Source: Limnohabitans sp. Jir72
GTDB lineage: Bacteria > Pseudomonadota > Gammaproteobacteria > Burkholderiales > Burkholderiaceae_C
DNA length: 64,000 bases
Reading direction: 5' to 3'
Assembly: GCF_003063575.1 (NCBI RefSeq)
Contig: NZ_NESC01000006.1
Coordinates: 186,001-250,000, forward strand
The notes under the pieces were generated by a model. It ran no database searches. It was not told the DNA's origin and saw only the letters and a list, made by a program, of their open reading frames with translations. Positions 36,808-46,660 of the stretch are shown here, one piece after another. The position numbers and the translations under genes were made by a program. Positions within the stretch are counted from its first letter, which is position 1; each line of letters opens with the position of its first letter.

Positions 36808-37773
36808 ATGCAGCGCCGTGAATTAATTTTGGCCGCTGTGGCCGCCTTGCCTTGGGCTGCGCAGGCCCAGACTCAGTCTTGGCCCACCAAACCGATCCGC
36901 CTGATCGTGCCTTTCCCACCGGGTGGCACCACCGATGTGGTCACACGCCTGGTCGCTGCCGAGTTGACCAAGGCCTTGGGCCAGAGCGTGGTGGTGGACA
37001 ACAAACCCGGCGCGGGCACCGTGCTGGGCGTGGACCTGGCCGCCAAGTCGCCGCCCGATGGCCATACCTTGGTGACCGTGGCCAACAGCTTTTGTGTGAA
37101 TCAAACGCTGGTGAAAAACCTGCCTTACGACGGCCTGCGCGACCTGCGCCCGGTCGGTCTCATGGGCATGTCCGAGCATGTGTTGGCCACGCACCCTGGC
37201 AGCGGCCTCAAGACCGTGGCCGACCTGATCGCGGCGGCCAAAAAGCAACCCGGCAAGCTCAGCTATGCCTCGTTTGGCGCGGGCACTTCAGCCCACATCG
37301 CGGGGGCCATGCTCGAAGCGCAAGCCGGCATTGAGATGATCCATGCGCCCTACAAAGGCCAGGCCCCGGCACTCAACGATTTGATCGGTGGTCAGGTCAC
37401 GGTGATGTTCGGTAACTGGCCCGAGTTCCGTCAGCATGTGCAAAGCGGCAAGCTCGTCGCCCTGGGCATGGCCACGGCCAAGCGCTCGCCACTGGCACCG
37501 CAAATCGCCACACTCACCGAACAAGGCTTGCCGATTGAATCCAACTCTTGGAACGGCATCCTCACGCGCAGCGGCACGCCCGATGCGGTGGTGCAGAGGC
37601 TGAACGCCGAGATCAACAAAGCCCTGCAAACGCCCACTGTGGTGCAAGCCTTTCAGGAAGGCGGCATCGTCTCGTTGGCTGCCAGCCCCGAGCGCTTTGC
37701 GGCCTTCATCCGCAGCGAGACCGATAAATACGCGCAGGTGATCCGCAAAGCGGGCATCACCGCCGAGAGCTGA
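36808..37773 (+). CDS. Bug-family (TctC-like) substrate-binding protein
   Basis: 'WPTKPIRLIVPFPPGGTTDVVTRLVAAELTKALGQSVVVDNKPGAGTVLG'. Confidence 0.92.
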   Translation: MQRRELILAAVAALPWAAQAQTQSWPTKPIRLIVPFPPGGTTDVVTRLVAAELTKALGQSVVVDNKPGAGTVLGVDLAAKSPPDGHTLVTVANSFCVNQTLVKNLPYDGLRDLRPVGLMGMSEHVLATHPGSGLKTVADLIAAAKKQPGKLSYASFGAGTSAHIAGAMLEAQAGIEMIHAPYKGQAPALNDLIGGQVTVMFGNWPEFRQHVQSGKLVALGMATAKRSPLAPQIATLTEQGLPIESNSWNGILTRSGTPDAVVQRLNAEINKALQTPTVVQAFQEGGIVSLAASPERFAAFIRSETDKYAQVIRKAGITAES

Positions 37774-37822
37774 ACAAGGAAAACACAAATGGGACAACTC
37801 GACAACGCAAGGAGTGCTCGCC

Positions 37823-38749
37823 ATGGGTAAGCTCGCACTCGCCGCCAAAATCACCCACGTGCCCAGCATGTACCTGAGTGAGATCCCTGGCCCGCGTTTT
37901 GGCACGCGCCAAAGCGCCATCGATGGCCACAAAGAAATCAGCCGCCGCTGCCGCGCCCTGGGGGTGGACACGCTGGTGGTGTTCGACACGCACTGGTTGG
38001 TCAACGCGAATTACCACATCAACTGCGCGCCGCACTTCAAGGGCAGCTACACCAGCAATGAGTTGCCGCACTTCATCAACCACATGGCTTTTGAGTCACC
38101 GGGCAACCCCGAGCTGGGGCACCTGCTGGCCAAAGTGGCCAACGCGCACGGCGTGGAAACGCTGGCGCACGACAACACCACGCTCGACCCCGAGTACGGC
38201 ACGCTGGTGCCGCTGCGCTACATGAACGAAGACCAGCACTTCAAGGTGATCTCGGTGTCGGCCCTGTGCATGGTGCATTACCTGAACGACAGCGCACGTT
38301 TAGGTTGGGCCATGCGCGAGGCGGTGGAAAAGCATTACGACGGCAAGGTGGCCTTTCTGGCCAGTGGCTCGCTCAGTCACCGCTTTGCCCAAAACGGCTT
38401 GGCACCTGAATTCGCCCACAAGATCTGGAGCCCTTTTTTAGAGCAGCTCGACAAGCAGGTGCTGCAGATGTGGGGCAACCGCGAGTGGAAAGCGTTTTGC
38501 GAGATGCTGCCCGAGTACGCCAGCAAAGGCCACGGCGAAGGCTTCATGCACGACACCGCCATGCTGATGGGCGCTTTGGGCTGGACCGGCTACGACGGCG
38601 CGGCCGAGATCGTGACCCCTTACTTTGGGGCCAGCGGCACGGGTCAGCTGAATGCGATTTTTGAAGTGACGCCGCAAAAAGGCGAGCACATCCCGGTGGC
38701 GCAGGCCAGTAGCGTGCAAGGCTATACCGCTGTGAGCACCCGGTTATGA
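37823..38749 (+). CDS. hpaD: 3,4-dihydroxyphenylacetate 2,3-dioxygenase
   Basis: 'VPSMYLSEIPGPRFGTRQSAIDGHKEISRRCRALGVDTLVVFDTHWLVNANYHINC' (LigB-type extradiol dioxygenase). Confidence 0.93.
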   Translation: MGKLALAAKITHVPSMYLSEIPGPRFGTRQSAIDGHKEISRRCRALGVDTLVVFDTHWLVNANYHINCAPHFKGSYTSNELPHFINHMAFESPGNPELGHLLAKVANAHGVETLAHDNTTLDPEYGTLVPLRYMNEDQHFKVISVSALCMVHYLNDSARLGWAMREAVEKHYDGKVAFLASGSLSHRFAQNGLAPEFAHKIWSPFLEQLDKQVLQMWGNREWKAFCEMLPEYASKGHGEGFMHDTAMLMGALGWTGYDGAAEIVTPYFGASGTGQLNAIFEVTPQKGEHIPVAQASSVQGYTAVSTRL

Positions 38750-38764
38750 AGATGAGTTCTACCC

Positions 38765-38837
38765 GTAGGTCGGCGGCTTCAGCCCCGACATGGACCTTTG
38801 CCAAACCACGAACGTCGGACCTGAAGGTCCGACCTAC
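38765..38837. repeat. GTAG-type REP/REPIN-like inverted pair (second subtype)
   Basis: GTAGGTCGGCGGCTTCAGCCCCGAC (38765-38789) facing GTCGGACCTGAAGGTCCGACCTAC (38814-38837). Confidence 0.8.
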
Positions 38838-38849
38838 AAAGACCTCGCC

Positions 38850-39281
38850 ATGCCCCATCTTGTGATCCTCTACACCGGCCAGCTCGATGCCGAAGTCCAC
38901 ATGACCACGCTGTGCCGCCAGATGGCCGACGCCATGCTCACCGTGCAAGACGAAGCAGGCAAACAGGTTTTCCCCACGGGTGGCACGCGTGTGCTGGCTT
39001 ACCCGGCGCCGCACTACGCCGTGGCCGATGGCGGCGCGGCGGGCCAGGCAGCAGGTGGCACGGGCGACTACGCCTTTGTGTACCTGAACGTGCGCATGGG
39101 CCGAGGCCGCAGCGAGGCCACCCAGCAAAGCGCTGGGCAGACATTGGTCGAGGTGGCCAAAGCCTTTTTTGCCCCCGTGATGGCGCAGCGCCACATCGGC
39201 ATCACGTTGCAGATCGATGTTGGGCCTGAGGTGTTTGACGCCAAGCACAGCAACCTGCATCCGCTGTTCAACAAAACCTGA
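38850..39281 (+). CDS. hpaF: 5-carboxymethyl-2-hydroxymuconate delta-isomerase
   Basis: 'MPHLVILYTGQLDAEVHMTTLCRQMADAML', CHMI family; operon context. Confidence 0.85.
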   Translation: MPHLVILYTGQLDAEVHMTTLCRQMADAMLTVQDEAGKQVFPTGGTRVLAYPAPHYAVADGGAAGQAAGGTGDYAFVYLNVRMGRGRSEATQQSAGQTLVEVAKAFFAPVMAQRHIGITLQIDVGPEVFDAKHSNLHPLFNKT

Positions 39282-39295
39282 TGGGCCCCTGACGA

Positions 39296-39371
39296 GATGC
39301 GGGCGCCGCGCCCTCGCGGCGATGACCCCTCAACACCCCTGAAACCATCGCGGCGAGGGCGCCGCTTCTAC
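39296..39371. repeat. GTAG-type REP/REPIN-like inverted pair (partly degenerate left arm)
   Basis: GATGCGGGCGCCGCGCCCTCGCGGCGATG (39296-39324) vs CATCGCGGCGAGGGCGCCGCTTCTAC (39346-39371, complement begins GTAGAAGCGGCG). Confidence 0.75.
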
Positions 39372-39380
39372 AGGAACACC

Positions 39381-40196
39381 ATGTTTGACGACGCATTGAT
39401 CCAGCAGCTCGCACACGAGCTCAACCAGTCCGAAAAATCCCGCGTGCAGATCGAGCACTTTTCCAAGCGCTTCCCGGGCATGACGATCGAAGACGGCTAC
39501 CGCATCAACCGCGCCTGGATGCGGATCAAGTTCGCCGAGGGGCGCACCATGATCGGCCACAAGATCGGGCTGACGAGCCGAGCCATGCAGGTCTCGAGCC
39601 AGATCGACGAGCCGGACTACGGCACGCTGCTGGATGACATGCGCTACACCTGCACGCCCGGTCAGGTGCTGGACATTCCCTTCACCGATTTCATTGCCCC
39701 GCGTGTCGAGGTGGAACTGGCCTTCATCCTCAAGAAGGAACTGCGCGGCCCGAACGTGACCGTGCAGCAGGTGCTGGATGCCACCGACTACGTGACACCG
39801 GCGATTGAGATCATCGATTCGCGCATCGAACAGTTCGACCGCCACACCAAGGTCATGCGCAAGGTGTACGACACCATCAGCGACAACGCCGCCAATGCGG
39901 GCATCGTGCTCGGAGCCAATCGGGTCGACCCGCTGACCACCGACTTGCCCTGGTGCGGTGCGGTCTTGCGCCAAAACGGCGTGGTCGAAGAAACCGGCCT
40001 GGCAGCAGGCGTGCAAGGGCACCCGGCCGTGGGCATCGCCTGGCTGGCCAACAAGCTCGCGCCTTGGGGCGAGCACTTGCAAGCAGGGGAAATTGTTCTC
40101 GCCGGTTCATTCACCAAACCAGCGCTTGCCAAAGTGGGCGATGTGTTTGACGCCGACTACGGGCCGCTGGGCAAGTTGGAGTTCCGTTTTGTTTGA
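39381..40196 (+). CDS. hpaH: 2-oxo-hepta-3-ene-1,7-dioate hydratase
   Basis: '[36 protein letters not shown]', '[11 protein letters not shown]', '[11 protein letters not shown]'. Confidence 0.93.
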   Translation: MFDDALIQQLAHELNQSEKSRVQIEHFSKRFPGMTIEDGYRINRAWMRIKFAEGRTMIGHKIGLTSRAMQVSSQIDEPDYGTLLDDMRYTCTPGQVLDIPFTDFIAPRVEVELAFILKKELRGPNVTVQQVLDATDYVTPAIEIIDSRIEQFDRHTKVMRKVYDTISDNAANAGIVLGANRVDPLTTDLPWCGAVLRQNGVVEETGLAAGVQGHPAVGIAWLANKLAPWGEHLQAGEIVLAGSFTKPALAKVGDVFDADYGPLGKLEFRFV

Positions 40197-40226
40197 GGTT
40201 TTGCCTTCTGCACGCTCTAACGGGTG

Positions 40227-40310
40227 CCTGTCGCAACCGGGCTGGCGGCCCGGGCTCAGAGGCGCTTCGCTTTGCCACATCGCCCAAACCGCCAGCCCGG
40301 CCACGACAGG
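40227..40310. repeat. Inverted repeat, non-GTAG family
   Basis: CCTGTCGCAACCGGGCTGGCGG (40227-40248) vs CCGCCAGCCCGGCCACGACAGG (40289-40310): 19/22 complementary. Confidence 0.75.
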
Positions 40311-40340
40311 CCTTGGCGCATTCAAACAGGAAAACACACC

Positions 40341-41153
40341 ATGCTGACACCCGTGAACACCTTCAAACAAGCCCTCAAAAACAAAAGCCCCCAGATCGGC
40401 CTGTGGATGGGCCTGGCCAGTGACTACAGCGCCGAAATTTGTGCGCTGGCCGGCTTCGACTGGCTGGTCATCGACGGCGAACACTCACCCAACAACCTGA
40501 GCAGCATCATCGCCCAGCTCAAGACGCTTGCCGCCTACCCGGGCAGCCATGCGGTGTGCCGCGTGCCCGTGGGTGACACGGCGCTCATCAAACAGTACCT
40601 GGACCTGGGCGCGCAAAACATCCTGGTGCCCATGGTCGACACGCCCGAACAAGCCGCGCAACTGGTGCAAGCCATGCGCTACCCGCAGAACGATGGTCAG
40701 GGCGGTGTGCGCGGCATGGCGGGCGCCCGTGCGTCGCGCTGGGGCCATTACACCGACTACTTCCAGCGCGCCAACGAAGAGGTTTGCCTCATCGTGCAGG
40801 TCGAGTCGCTCGAAGCGCTGAAGAACCTGGACGCGATTGCCAACACCCCCGGTGTGGACGGTGTGTTCATCGGCCCGGCCGACCTCTCGGCCAGCATGGG
40901 CCATGTGGGCAATGCCGCACACCCCGATGTGCAAGCCACCATTGCCGATGCCATCGCCCGTATCCTGAAGGCGGGCAAGGCCCCCGGTATCCTCACGCCC
41001 GATGAAAAACTGGCGCAACACTACCTGTCGCTGGGCGCCATCTTTGTCGCTGTGGGTTTGGACACGCAAATCCTGATGCGCCAGACCAGTGACTTGGCTG
41101 CGCGCTTCAAACAGGTGGTGTCGCCTGCGGTCACCCCCGGTCAAACCTACTGA
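40341..41153 (+). CDS. hpaI: 4-hydroxy-2-oxoheptanedioate aldolase (HpcH/HpaI family)
   Basis: '[35 protein letters not shown]', '[17 protein letters not shown]'. Confidence 0.92.
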   Translation: MLTPVNTFKQALKNKSPQIGLWMGLASDYSAEICALAGFDWLVIDGEHSPNNLSSIIAQLKTLAAYPGSHAVCRVPVGDTALIKQYLDLGAQNILVPMVDTPEQAAQLVQAMRYPQNDGQGGVRGMAGARASRWGHYTDYFQRANEEVCLIVQVESLEALKNLDAIANTPGVDGVFIGPADLSASMGHVGNAAHPDVQATIADAIARILKAGKAPGILTPDEKLAQHYLSLGAIFVAVGLDTQILMRQTSDLAARFKQVVSPAVTPGQTY

Positions 41154-41164
41154 AGCGGGCCGGC

Positions 41165-42895
41165 ATGAGCACTGACAAAGCGCCCCGCAAATTCCGATCG
41201 GCCACGATCTACGAAGGCACGATCCGCGCCACCACGCGCAGCTTTTTGCATGCGCTGGGGCAGGATGAGGAAGACATCGCTCGCCCGCATGTGGGCGTGT
41301 TCCACACGGGCGGCGAGATGAGCCCCTGCAACCTCAACCTGCGTGATCAGGCTCAGCACGCCAAAACCGGCATTTATGCCGCTGGCGGCACGCCCCACGA
41401 GTGCCCGGTGATCTCGGTGTCCGATGGTCTGACCATGGCGCATTCGGGCATGCGTTTTTCGCTGATCTCGCGCGAGTTGATCGCCGACAGCGTGGAGGCC
41501 TCGGTGCGCGGCCACCAGTGGGACGGCATCTTTGGCATCGGGGCCTGCGACAAGAACTTGCCGGGCTTGATGATGGGCATGGTGCGCTGCAATGTGCCCA
41601 GCGTGTTCGTGCATGGCGGCTCGGCCTTGCCCGGCCAGATGCCCGGGGTGCATGGCCGTGACCTGAACGTGGTCGACACCTACGAAACCATAGGCAAGGT
41701 GCTGGCCGGTGACGCGACCCAGGACGAGCTGGACGCCATGAGCCGCGCCTGCCTGCCCACCGCAGGCGCTTGCGCTGGCCAATTCACCGCCAACACCATG
41801 GGCATGGTGTCCGAGGCGCTGGGCCTGGCCCCCATCGGGTCGAGCATGGTGCCTGCCGTCTTCAGCGAGCGCGCACCGATGCTGCGCCGCGCCGCCAAAA
41901 CCCTGATGGCGGCAGTGATGGGCGACGCGCCCTTGCCGCGCGACATCGTCACGCGCCAGGCACTTGAAAACGCTTGCGCCGTGGTCTCCGCCACGGGCGG
42001 CTCGACCAATGCGGCGCTGCACATCCCGGCGATCGCCCACGAGGCGGGCATCCGCTTTCATTTGGACGATGTGGCCGAGGTGTTTGCCCGCACCCCGCTG
42101 ATTGCCGACTTGCGGCCCGGTGGCCAATACCTGGCGCGCGACATGTTCTACATCGGTGGTGCAGGCGTGGTGCTGCGTGAGTTGCTGCGCACAGGCCATT
42201 TGCATGGCGATGTGCTCACCTATACCGGCCGCACCCTGGCGCAAGAGCTGGCCACGGCCAACGCGCCCGATGGCCAGGTGGTGCATTCGGTCGAGCAGGC
42301 CTTGTCGCTGGACGGGGGCCTGGCCGTGCTCAAAGGCAATCTGTGCCCGGATGGTGCGTTGCTCAAGACGGCTGGCCTCAAAACACTGGTGCACCAGGGG
42401 CCTGCGCGCGTGTTTGAATCCGAAGAACAGGCCCAGGCTGCGGTGCAGGCCATGCGCTACCAGCCAGGCGATGTGCTGGTGATCCGCAACGAAGGCCCCA
42501 AAGGCAGCCCAGGCATGCGTGAGATGCTGGGCATCACCGCTTTGCTCTATGGGCAAGGCATGGGCGACAAGGTGGCTTTGCTCACCGACGGACGGTTTTC
42601 GGGTGCTACGCGGGGCTTGTGCATCGGTTATGCAGGCCCTGAAGCGGCAGACCGGGGCCCAATTGCCGCGCTGCGCGATGGCGACATCATCACCATCGAC
42701 GCACGGCCCGAGACGCGCAGCATTGCCGTGCAGCTGAGCGACGCCGAACTGGCGCAACGCCTGGCCCAGCTGCCTGCAGTGGCTGCGCCGCCGCTTGGCG
42801 GCTTGCTCGAAAAGTATGCTTTGACCGTCCGCCCCAGCCACCAAGGGGCGGTCACCCATTCCGGCGCAGTCCATTGGCTGCGCGATGAATCTTGA
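41165..42895 (+). CDS. IlvD/Edd-family dehydratase
   Basis: '[29 protein letters not shown]', '[16 protein letters not shown]', '[14 protein letters not shown]', '[16 protein letters not shown]'. Confidence 0.92.
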   Translation: MSTDKAPRKFRSATIYEGTIRATTRSFLHALGQDEEDIARPHVGVFHTGGEMSPCNLNLRDQAQHAKTGIYAAGGTPHECPVISVSDGLTMAHSGMRFSLISRELIADSVEASVRGHQWDGIFGIGACDKNLPGLMMGMVRCNVPSVFVHGGSALPGQMPGVHGRDLNVVDTYETIGKVLAGDATQDELDAMSRACLPTAGACAGQFTANTMGMVSEALGLAPIGSSMVPAVFSERAPMLRRAAKTLMAAVMGDAPLPRDIVTRQALENACAVVSATGGSTNAALHIPAIAHEAGIRFHLDDVAEVFARTPLIADLRPGGQYLARDMFYIGGAGVVLRELLRTGHLHGDVLTYTGRTLAQELATANAPDGQVVHSVEQALSLDGGLAVLKGNLCPDGALLKTAGLKTLVHQGPARVFESEEQAQAAVQAMRYQPGDVLVIRNEGPKGSPGMREMLGITALLYGQGMGDKVALLTDGRFSGATRGLCIGYAGPEAADRGPIAALRDGDIITIDARPETRSIAVQLSDAELAQRLAQLPAVAAPPLGGLLEKYALTVRPSHQGAVTHSGAVHWLRDES

Positions 42896-42934
42896 TTTTT
42901 GTGCGTGTGTTTTAACTTCCAACAGGAGACTTCC

Positions 42935-43924
42935 ATGAGCATTTCCCGTCGTCAATTCGTTCAATCCACCAGCGCTGGTGCTTTGCTGGCCAGCTTGGGC
43001 CAACAGGTCATGGCCCAGGCCCAGATTGAGAGCTTCAAGATCGTCACCGGCTTTGCCGCGGGCGGCACCTCGGACACCACCTGCCGCCGCGTGGCCACGC
43101 GCATGACCGGCACCTACGCCAAGGCCGCTGTGGTCGAAAACAAGACCGGCGCGGGCGGCCAGATCGCCATCCAATACGTCAAGAGCCAGCCGGCTGACGG
43201 CGCTACCATGCTGCAGACACCGACCTCGATGCTGACGATCTACCCGCACATCTACAAAAAGCTCAGCTACGACCCGGCCACCGACCTGAGCCCCGTGTCG
43301 ATCGCTTGTGTGTTCGATTTCGGCTTTGCCGTGGGCCCTGCCGTGCCTGAGAGCGTCAAGAACATCAACGACTTCATGGCCTGGGCCAAGGCCAACCCGG
43401 CGCAGGCCAACTTTGGGTCGCCCGCCGCAGGGTCCACGCCGCACTTTGTGGGCGCCTTGCTGGGCCGCCATGCGGGTGTCGAGATCAAGCACGTGGCTTA
43501 CCGCGGCACCCAACCGGCCATGTTGGACCTGCTGGGCGGCCAGATTGCCGCCGTCAGCGGCCCGATCGGCGACATCACCCAGCACCTGCCCACGGGCAAG
43601 GTCCGCATCCTGGCCACGTCCGGTGCCAAGCGCAACCGTTTTGCGCCCGATGTGCCCACCTATGCCGAGCAAGGCCTCAAGGACATGGTGCACAGCGAAT
43701 GGTTCGCTTTCTTCCTGCCCGCCAAGGCAACGCCTGACGTGGTGGCACGCCTGAACGCTGCCGTCAAAGCTGCTCTCGCGTCCAAGGATGTGGTGGACGG
43801 CTTGGCCACCTTCGGTCTGGAAGCCTTGTCCAGCACGCCTGCCGAGTTGTCCGAGCTGATCCGCAAGGACACCGCCAAGTGGGCACCCATCGTCAAGACC
43901 ATCGGCTTCACCGCCGAGGCTTGA
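42935..43924 (+). CDS. Bug-family (TctC-like) substrate-binding protein
   Basis: Signal peptide; 'SFKIVTGFAAGGTSDTTCRRVATRM', 'AAVVENKTGAGGQIA', 'GSPAAGSTPHFVGALL'. Confidence 0.9.
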   Translation: MSISRRQFVQSTSAGALLASLGQQVMAQAQIESFKIVTGFAAGGTSDTTCRRVATRMTGTYAKAAVVENKTGAGGQIAIQYVKSQPADGATMLQTPTSMLTIYPHIYKKLSYDPATDLSPVSIACVFDFGFAVGPAVPESVKNINDFMAWAKANPAQANFGSPAAGSTPHFVGALLGRHAGVEIKHVAYRGTQPAMLDLLGGQIAAVSGPIGDITQHLPTGKVRILATSGAKRNRFAPDVPTYAEQGLKDMVHSEWFAFFLPAKATPDVVARLNAAVKAALASKDVVDGLATFGLEALSSTPAELSELIRKDTAKWAPIVKTIGFTAEA

Positions 43925-43952
43925 GTTTTTGATCCTGTCTGGAGTTCGCGCC

Positions 43953-44747
43953 ATGAATACCATTTTCAAATCTGTGCCCACCGATGTGCCTGCACCGGTC
44001 CACATGCACCCTGATGAATGGCAGGCGCGGCTCCAGCTGGCCAGCTGTTACCGCGTGTTTGCCATGCTCGGCTGGACCGAGATGATCTACAACCACATCA
44101 CGCTGCGCCTGCCCGACAGCGTGACCGGTGGCGACAAGCAGTTTTTGATCAACCCCTTTGGCCTGCACTACAGCGAAGTCACCGCCAGCAACTTGGTCAA
44201 GATCAACATGCAAGGCGATGTGCTGGACGGCTCGTCCCACAAGGTCAACCCGGCAGGGTTCGTGGTCCATGCCACGCTGCATGCGGGCATTGAGGGCGCG
44301 CATTGCGTGATGCACACCCACACCACGGCGGGTGTGGCGGTGGCGTGCCTCAAAGACGGCCTCTCGCAAAGCAACTTTTATTCGGCGCAGCTGCACGACA
44401 TGGTGGCGTACCACGATTTCGAGGGCATCACCATCCATGCCGAAGAGGGGCCGCGTGTCTTGCAAAGCATCGGCAACAAGCCCGCTGTGATCCTGCGCAA
44501 CCACGGCCTTTTAACTTGGGGGCATACGTTGCCCCAGACCTTTGCGATCCTCTGGACACTGCAACGCGCCTGCGAAATCCAGCTGGCCACGCAGAGCATG
44601 GGCCAGCCCATCCCGGTGCCTGAAGCGGTGGCCGCCAATTGCACACGCGATGCGCTGCAGTTCAACCCCCACCACGGTGCGGGGCAAGACGTGTTTGACG
44701 CCTTGGTGCGTCAGGTGGACCGCATCGATACCGGGTGGCGCGCATGA
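43953..44747 (+). CDS. Class II aldolase/adducin family protein
   Basis: 'CYRVFAMLGWTEMIYNHITLRLPD', 'FLINPFGLHYSEVTASNLVKI', 'GAHCVMHTHTTAGVAV', 'VILRNHGLLTWG'. Confidence 0.92.
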   Translation: MNTIFKSVPTDVPAPVHMHPDEWQARLQLASCYRVFAMLGWTEMIYNHITLRLPDSVTGGDKQFLINPFGLHYSEVTASNLVKINMQGDVLDGSSHKVNPAGFVVHATLHAGIEGAHCVMHTHTTAGVAVACLKDGLSQSNFYSAQLHDMVAYHDFEGITIHAEEGPRVLQSIGNKPAVILRNHGLLTWGHTLPQTFAILWTLQRACEIQLATQSMGQPIPVPEAVAANCTRDALQFNPHHGAGQDVFDALVRQVDRIDTGWRA

Positions 44748-45745
44748 ACGCTGTCAACTTTCGCAAAGTCGCCATCGTGGGCGCAGGCGCCATCGGCGGT
44801 TGGATGGGTGTGCACCTGGCGCGTGCCGGTGCCCAAGTGAGCGTGCTGGCGCGTGGCGACACCTTGCAAGCCTTGCAAAAAAACGGTTTGCAGATGCACC
44901 AGGGCGGTGAACTGCACACCGTGCCGGTGGTGGCCAGCCAAGATGCGGTGGCACTGGGCGTGCAGGATCTGGTGGTGATCTCGGTCAAAGCGCCTGCTTT
45001 GGCTTCGGTGGCGGCGCAAGTGGGGCCGCTGATCGGCCCGCACACCGTCGTGCTGACGGCCATGAACGGTGTGCCCTGGTGGTTTTTGCAAGGCTTTGGC
45101 GGTCCGGTCGAAGGCCACTCCCTCAGCTCGGTGGACCCCCGCGGTGCCATTGCCCAAGCCTTGCCCGCCGCGCACATCATCGGTTGTGTGGTGCACGCCA
45201 GTTGTTCGGTTGATGCGCCGGGCGTGATCCGCCACCACTTTGGCGACGGGCTCATCGTGGGCGAACCTTCGGGCCAGCCCACAGCGCGTGTGCAGGCTTT
45301 GCATGCGCTGCTGCAAAAGGCTGGCTTCAATGCCACGCTGTCGCCACAGATTCAAAAAGACATTTGGTACAAGCTCTGGGGCAATATGACCGTCAACCCG
45401 GTCAGCGCCATCACCGGAGCGACCACCGACCGCATCCTCGACGACGATCTGGTGCGGGGCTTCATCTCGAACGTCATGCTGGAGGCCAAAGTGATTGGCG
45501 AGCGCATCGGCATCCCGATCGCGCAAGCCCCTGAGGACCGCCACGCCATGACCCGCAAGCTGGGCGCATTCAAGACCTCGATGCTGCAAGATGTTCAGGC
45601 GGGAAAGCCGGTGGAGCTCGATGCCCTGGTCAGCGCGGTGCGCGAGCTGGGTCAGCTGACGCAGGTGGCCACACCTTTCACCGATGCGCTGCTGGGTTTG
45701 AGTCGCCTGCATGCCAAGGGGCTGGGCCTGTACCCCGCACAATGA
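44744..45745 (+). CDS. Ketopantoate reductase family (2-dehydropantoate 2-reductase)
   Basis: 'VAIVGAGAIGGWMGVHLARAGAQVSVLARGD', 'KLWGNMTVNPVSAIT', ApbA/PanE C-terminal region. Confidence 0.9.
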   Translation: MNAVNFRKVAIVGAGAIGGWMGVHLARAGAQVSVLARGDTLQALQKNGLQMHQGGELHTVPVVASQDAVALGVQDLVVISVKAPALASVAAQVGPLIGPHTVVLTAMNGVPWWFLQGFGGPVEGHSLSSVDPRGAIAQALPAAHIIGCVVHASCSVDAPGVIRHHFGDGLIVGEPSGQPTARVQALHALLQKAGFNATLSPQIQKDIWYKLWGNMTVNPVSAITGATTDRILDDDLVRGFISNVMLEAKVIGERIGIPIAQAPEDRHAMTRKLGAFKTSMLQDVQAGKPVELDALVSAVRELGQLTQVATPFTDALLGLSRLHAKGLGLYPAQ

Positions 45746-45749
45746 AGCC

Positions 45750-46655
45750 ATGACGACCGCACGCAAAGCCCTGACGGGCACCGCCTTTGCCACACTGCTC
45801 TTGATCGCCTTCATGATGGGGGCCAACCATGTGGCGGCCCGTTTTGCGTTCAATAACGGCGTGGACGTGGTCACCGCCGTCAGCGCGCGCAGCAGCGTCA
45901 CGGCTTTGGTGGTGGGCTTTGTACTTTGGCAGCAAAAAGTGTCTTTGACGACCACGCTGCGGCAAAAGAAATTCCTGCTGACCATTGGCGCGCTGATCGC
46001 AGTGCAAAGCGTGTGCCTGTATTCCTCGGTGGCCCGTTTGCCGGTGGCGCTGGCTTTGCTGGCTTTCAACACCTACCCACTGACCACGGCTTTTTGGGCC
46101 CGGATTTTGTATGGCCACAGGGCCGAACGCGCTGTGCTCATGGCCATGCCCTTGATGCTGATCGGGCTGGCGCTGGCGCTGGATGTGTTCGGCGCCGCGT
46201 CGGGCTTGGGCGCGGCGGCGCACTGGAGCCAGATTGGGGTGGGCATTGCATTTGCCCTGGCCGCTTCAGGCACCTTTGGTTTGGCCATGGTGCTCATGGA
46301 GCACGAAGCAGGGGGCCTGGACGGGCGCTTGCGCACGTTTTCGACCATGGGGCTGGTCGCGATTTTTTCGATCACCGCCGCCATGACGCAGGGCGGCTTT
46401 CACCTGCCTACAGCACCGCCGGGTTGGTGGGGTTTGGGCCTACTGAGCTTTTTGTACGGCACGGCCTTCACCATCATGTTCATGGTCCTGCCCAAGCTGG
46501 GCGTGGTGGGCAACTCGGCCATCATGAACGTGGAGCCGGTCTTCGCCTTGGTACTGGCTTGGGCATTGCTGGGCCAATCGATCGCGCCAATGCAGCTGGT
46601 GGGCGCTTTGGTGGTGGTGTCCACCGTCATGGGGCTGGGCTTGCGCAAGCGCTGA
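45750..46655 (+). CDS. DMT-superfamily transporter (EamA family)
   Basis: Ten hydrophobic segments; EamA repeat 'MNVEPVFALVLAWALLGQSIAPMQLVGALVVVSTVMGL'. Confidence 0.88.
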   Translation: MTTARKALTGTAFATLLLIAFMMGANHVAARFAFNNGVDVVTAVSARSSVTALVVGFVLWQQKVSLTTTLRQKKFLLTIGALIAVQSVCLYSSVARLPVALALLAFNTYPLTTAFWARILYGHRAERAVLMAMPLMLIGLALALDVFGAASGLGAAAHWSQIGVGIAFALAASGTFGLAMVLMEHEAGGLDGRLRTFSTMGLVAIFSITAAMTQGGFHLPTAPPGWWGLGLLSFLYGTAFTIMFMVLPKLGVVGNSAIMNVEPVFALVLAWALLGQSIAPMQLVGALVVVSTVMGLGLRKR

Positions 46656-46660
46656 GCGCT

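Noticed and set aside
41147-44005. 952-aa minus-strand ORF opposite the IlvD/Edd and Bug genes
   Set aside because: Antisense shadow ORF from GC-rich codon bias. The translation has no family motifs, while both plus-strand genes have clear signatures.
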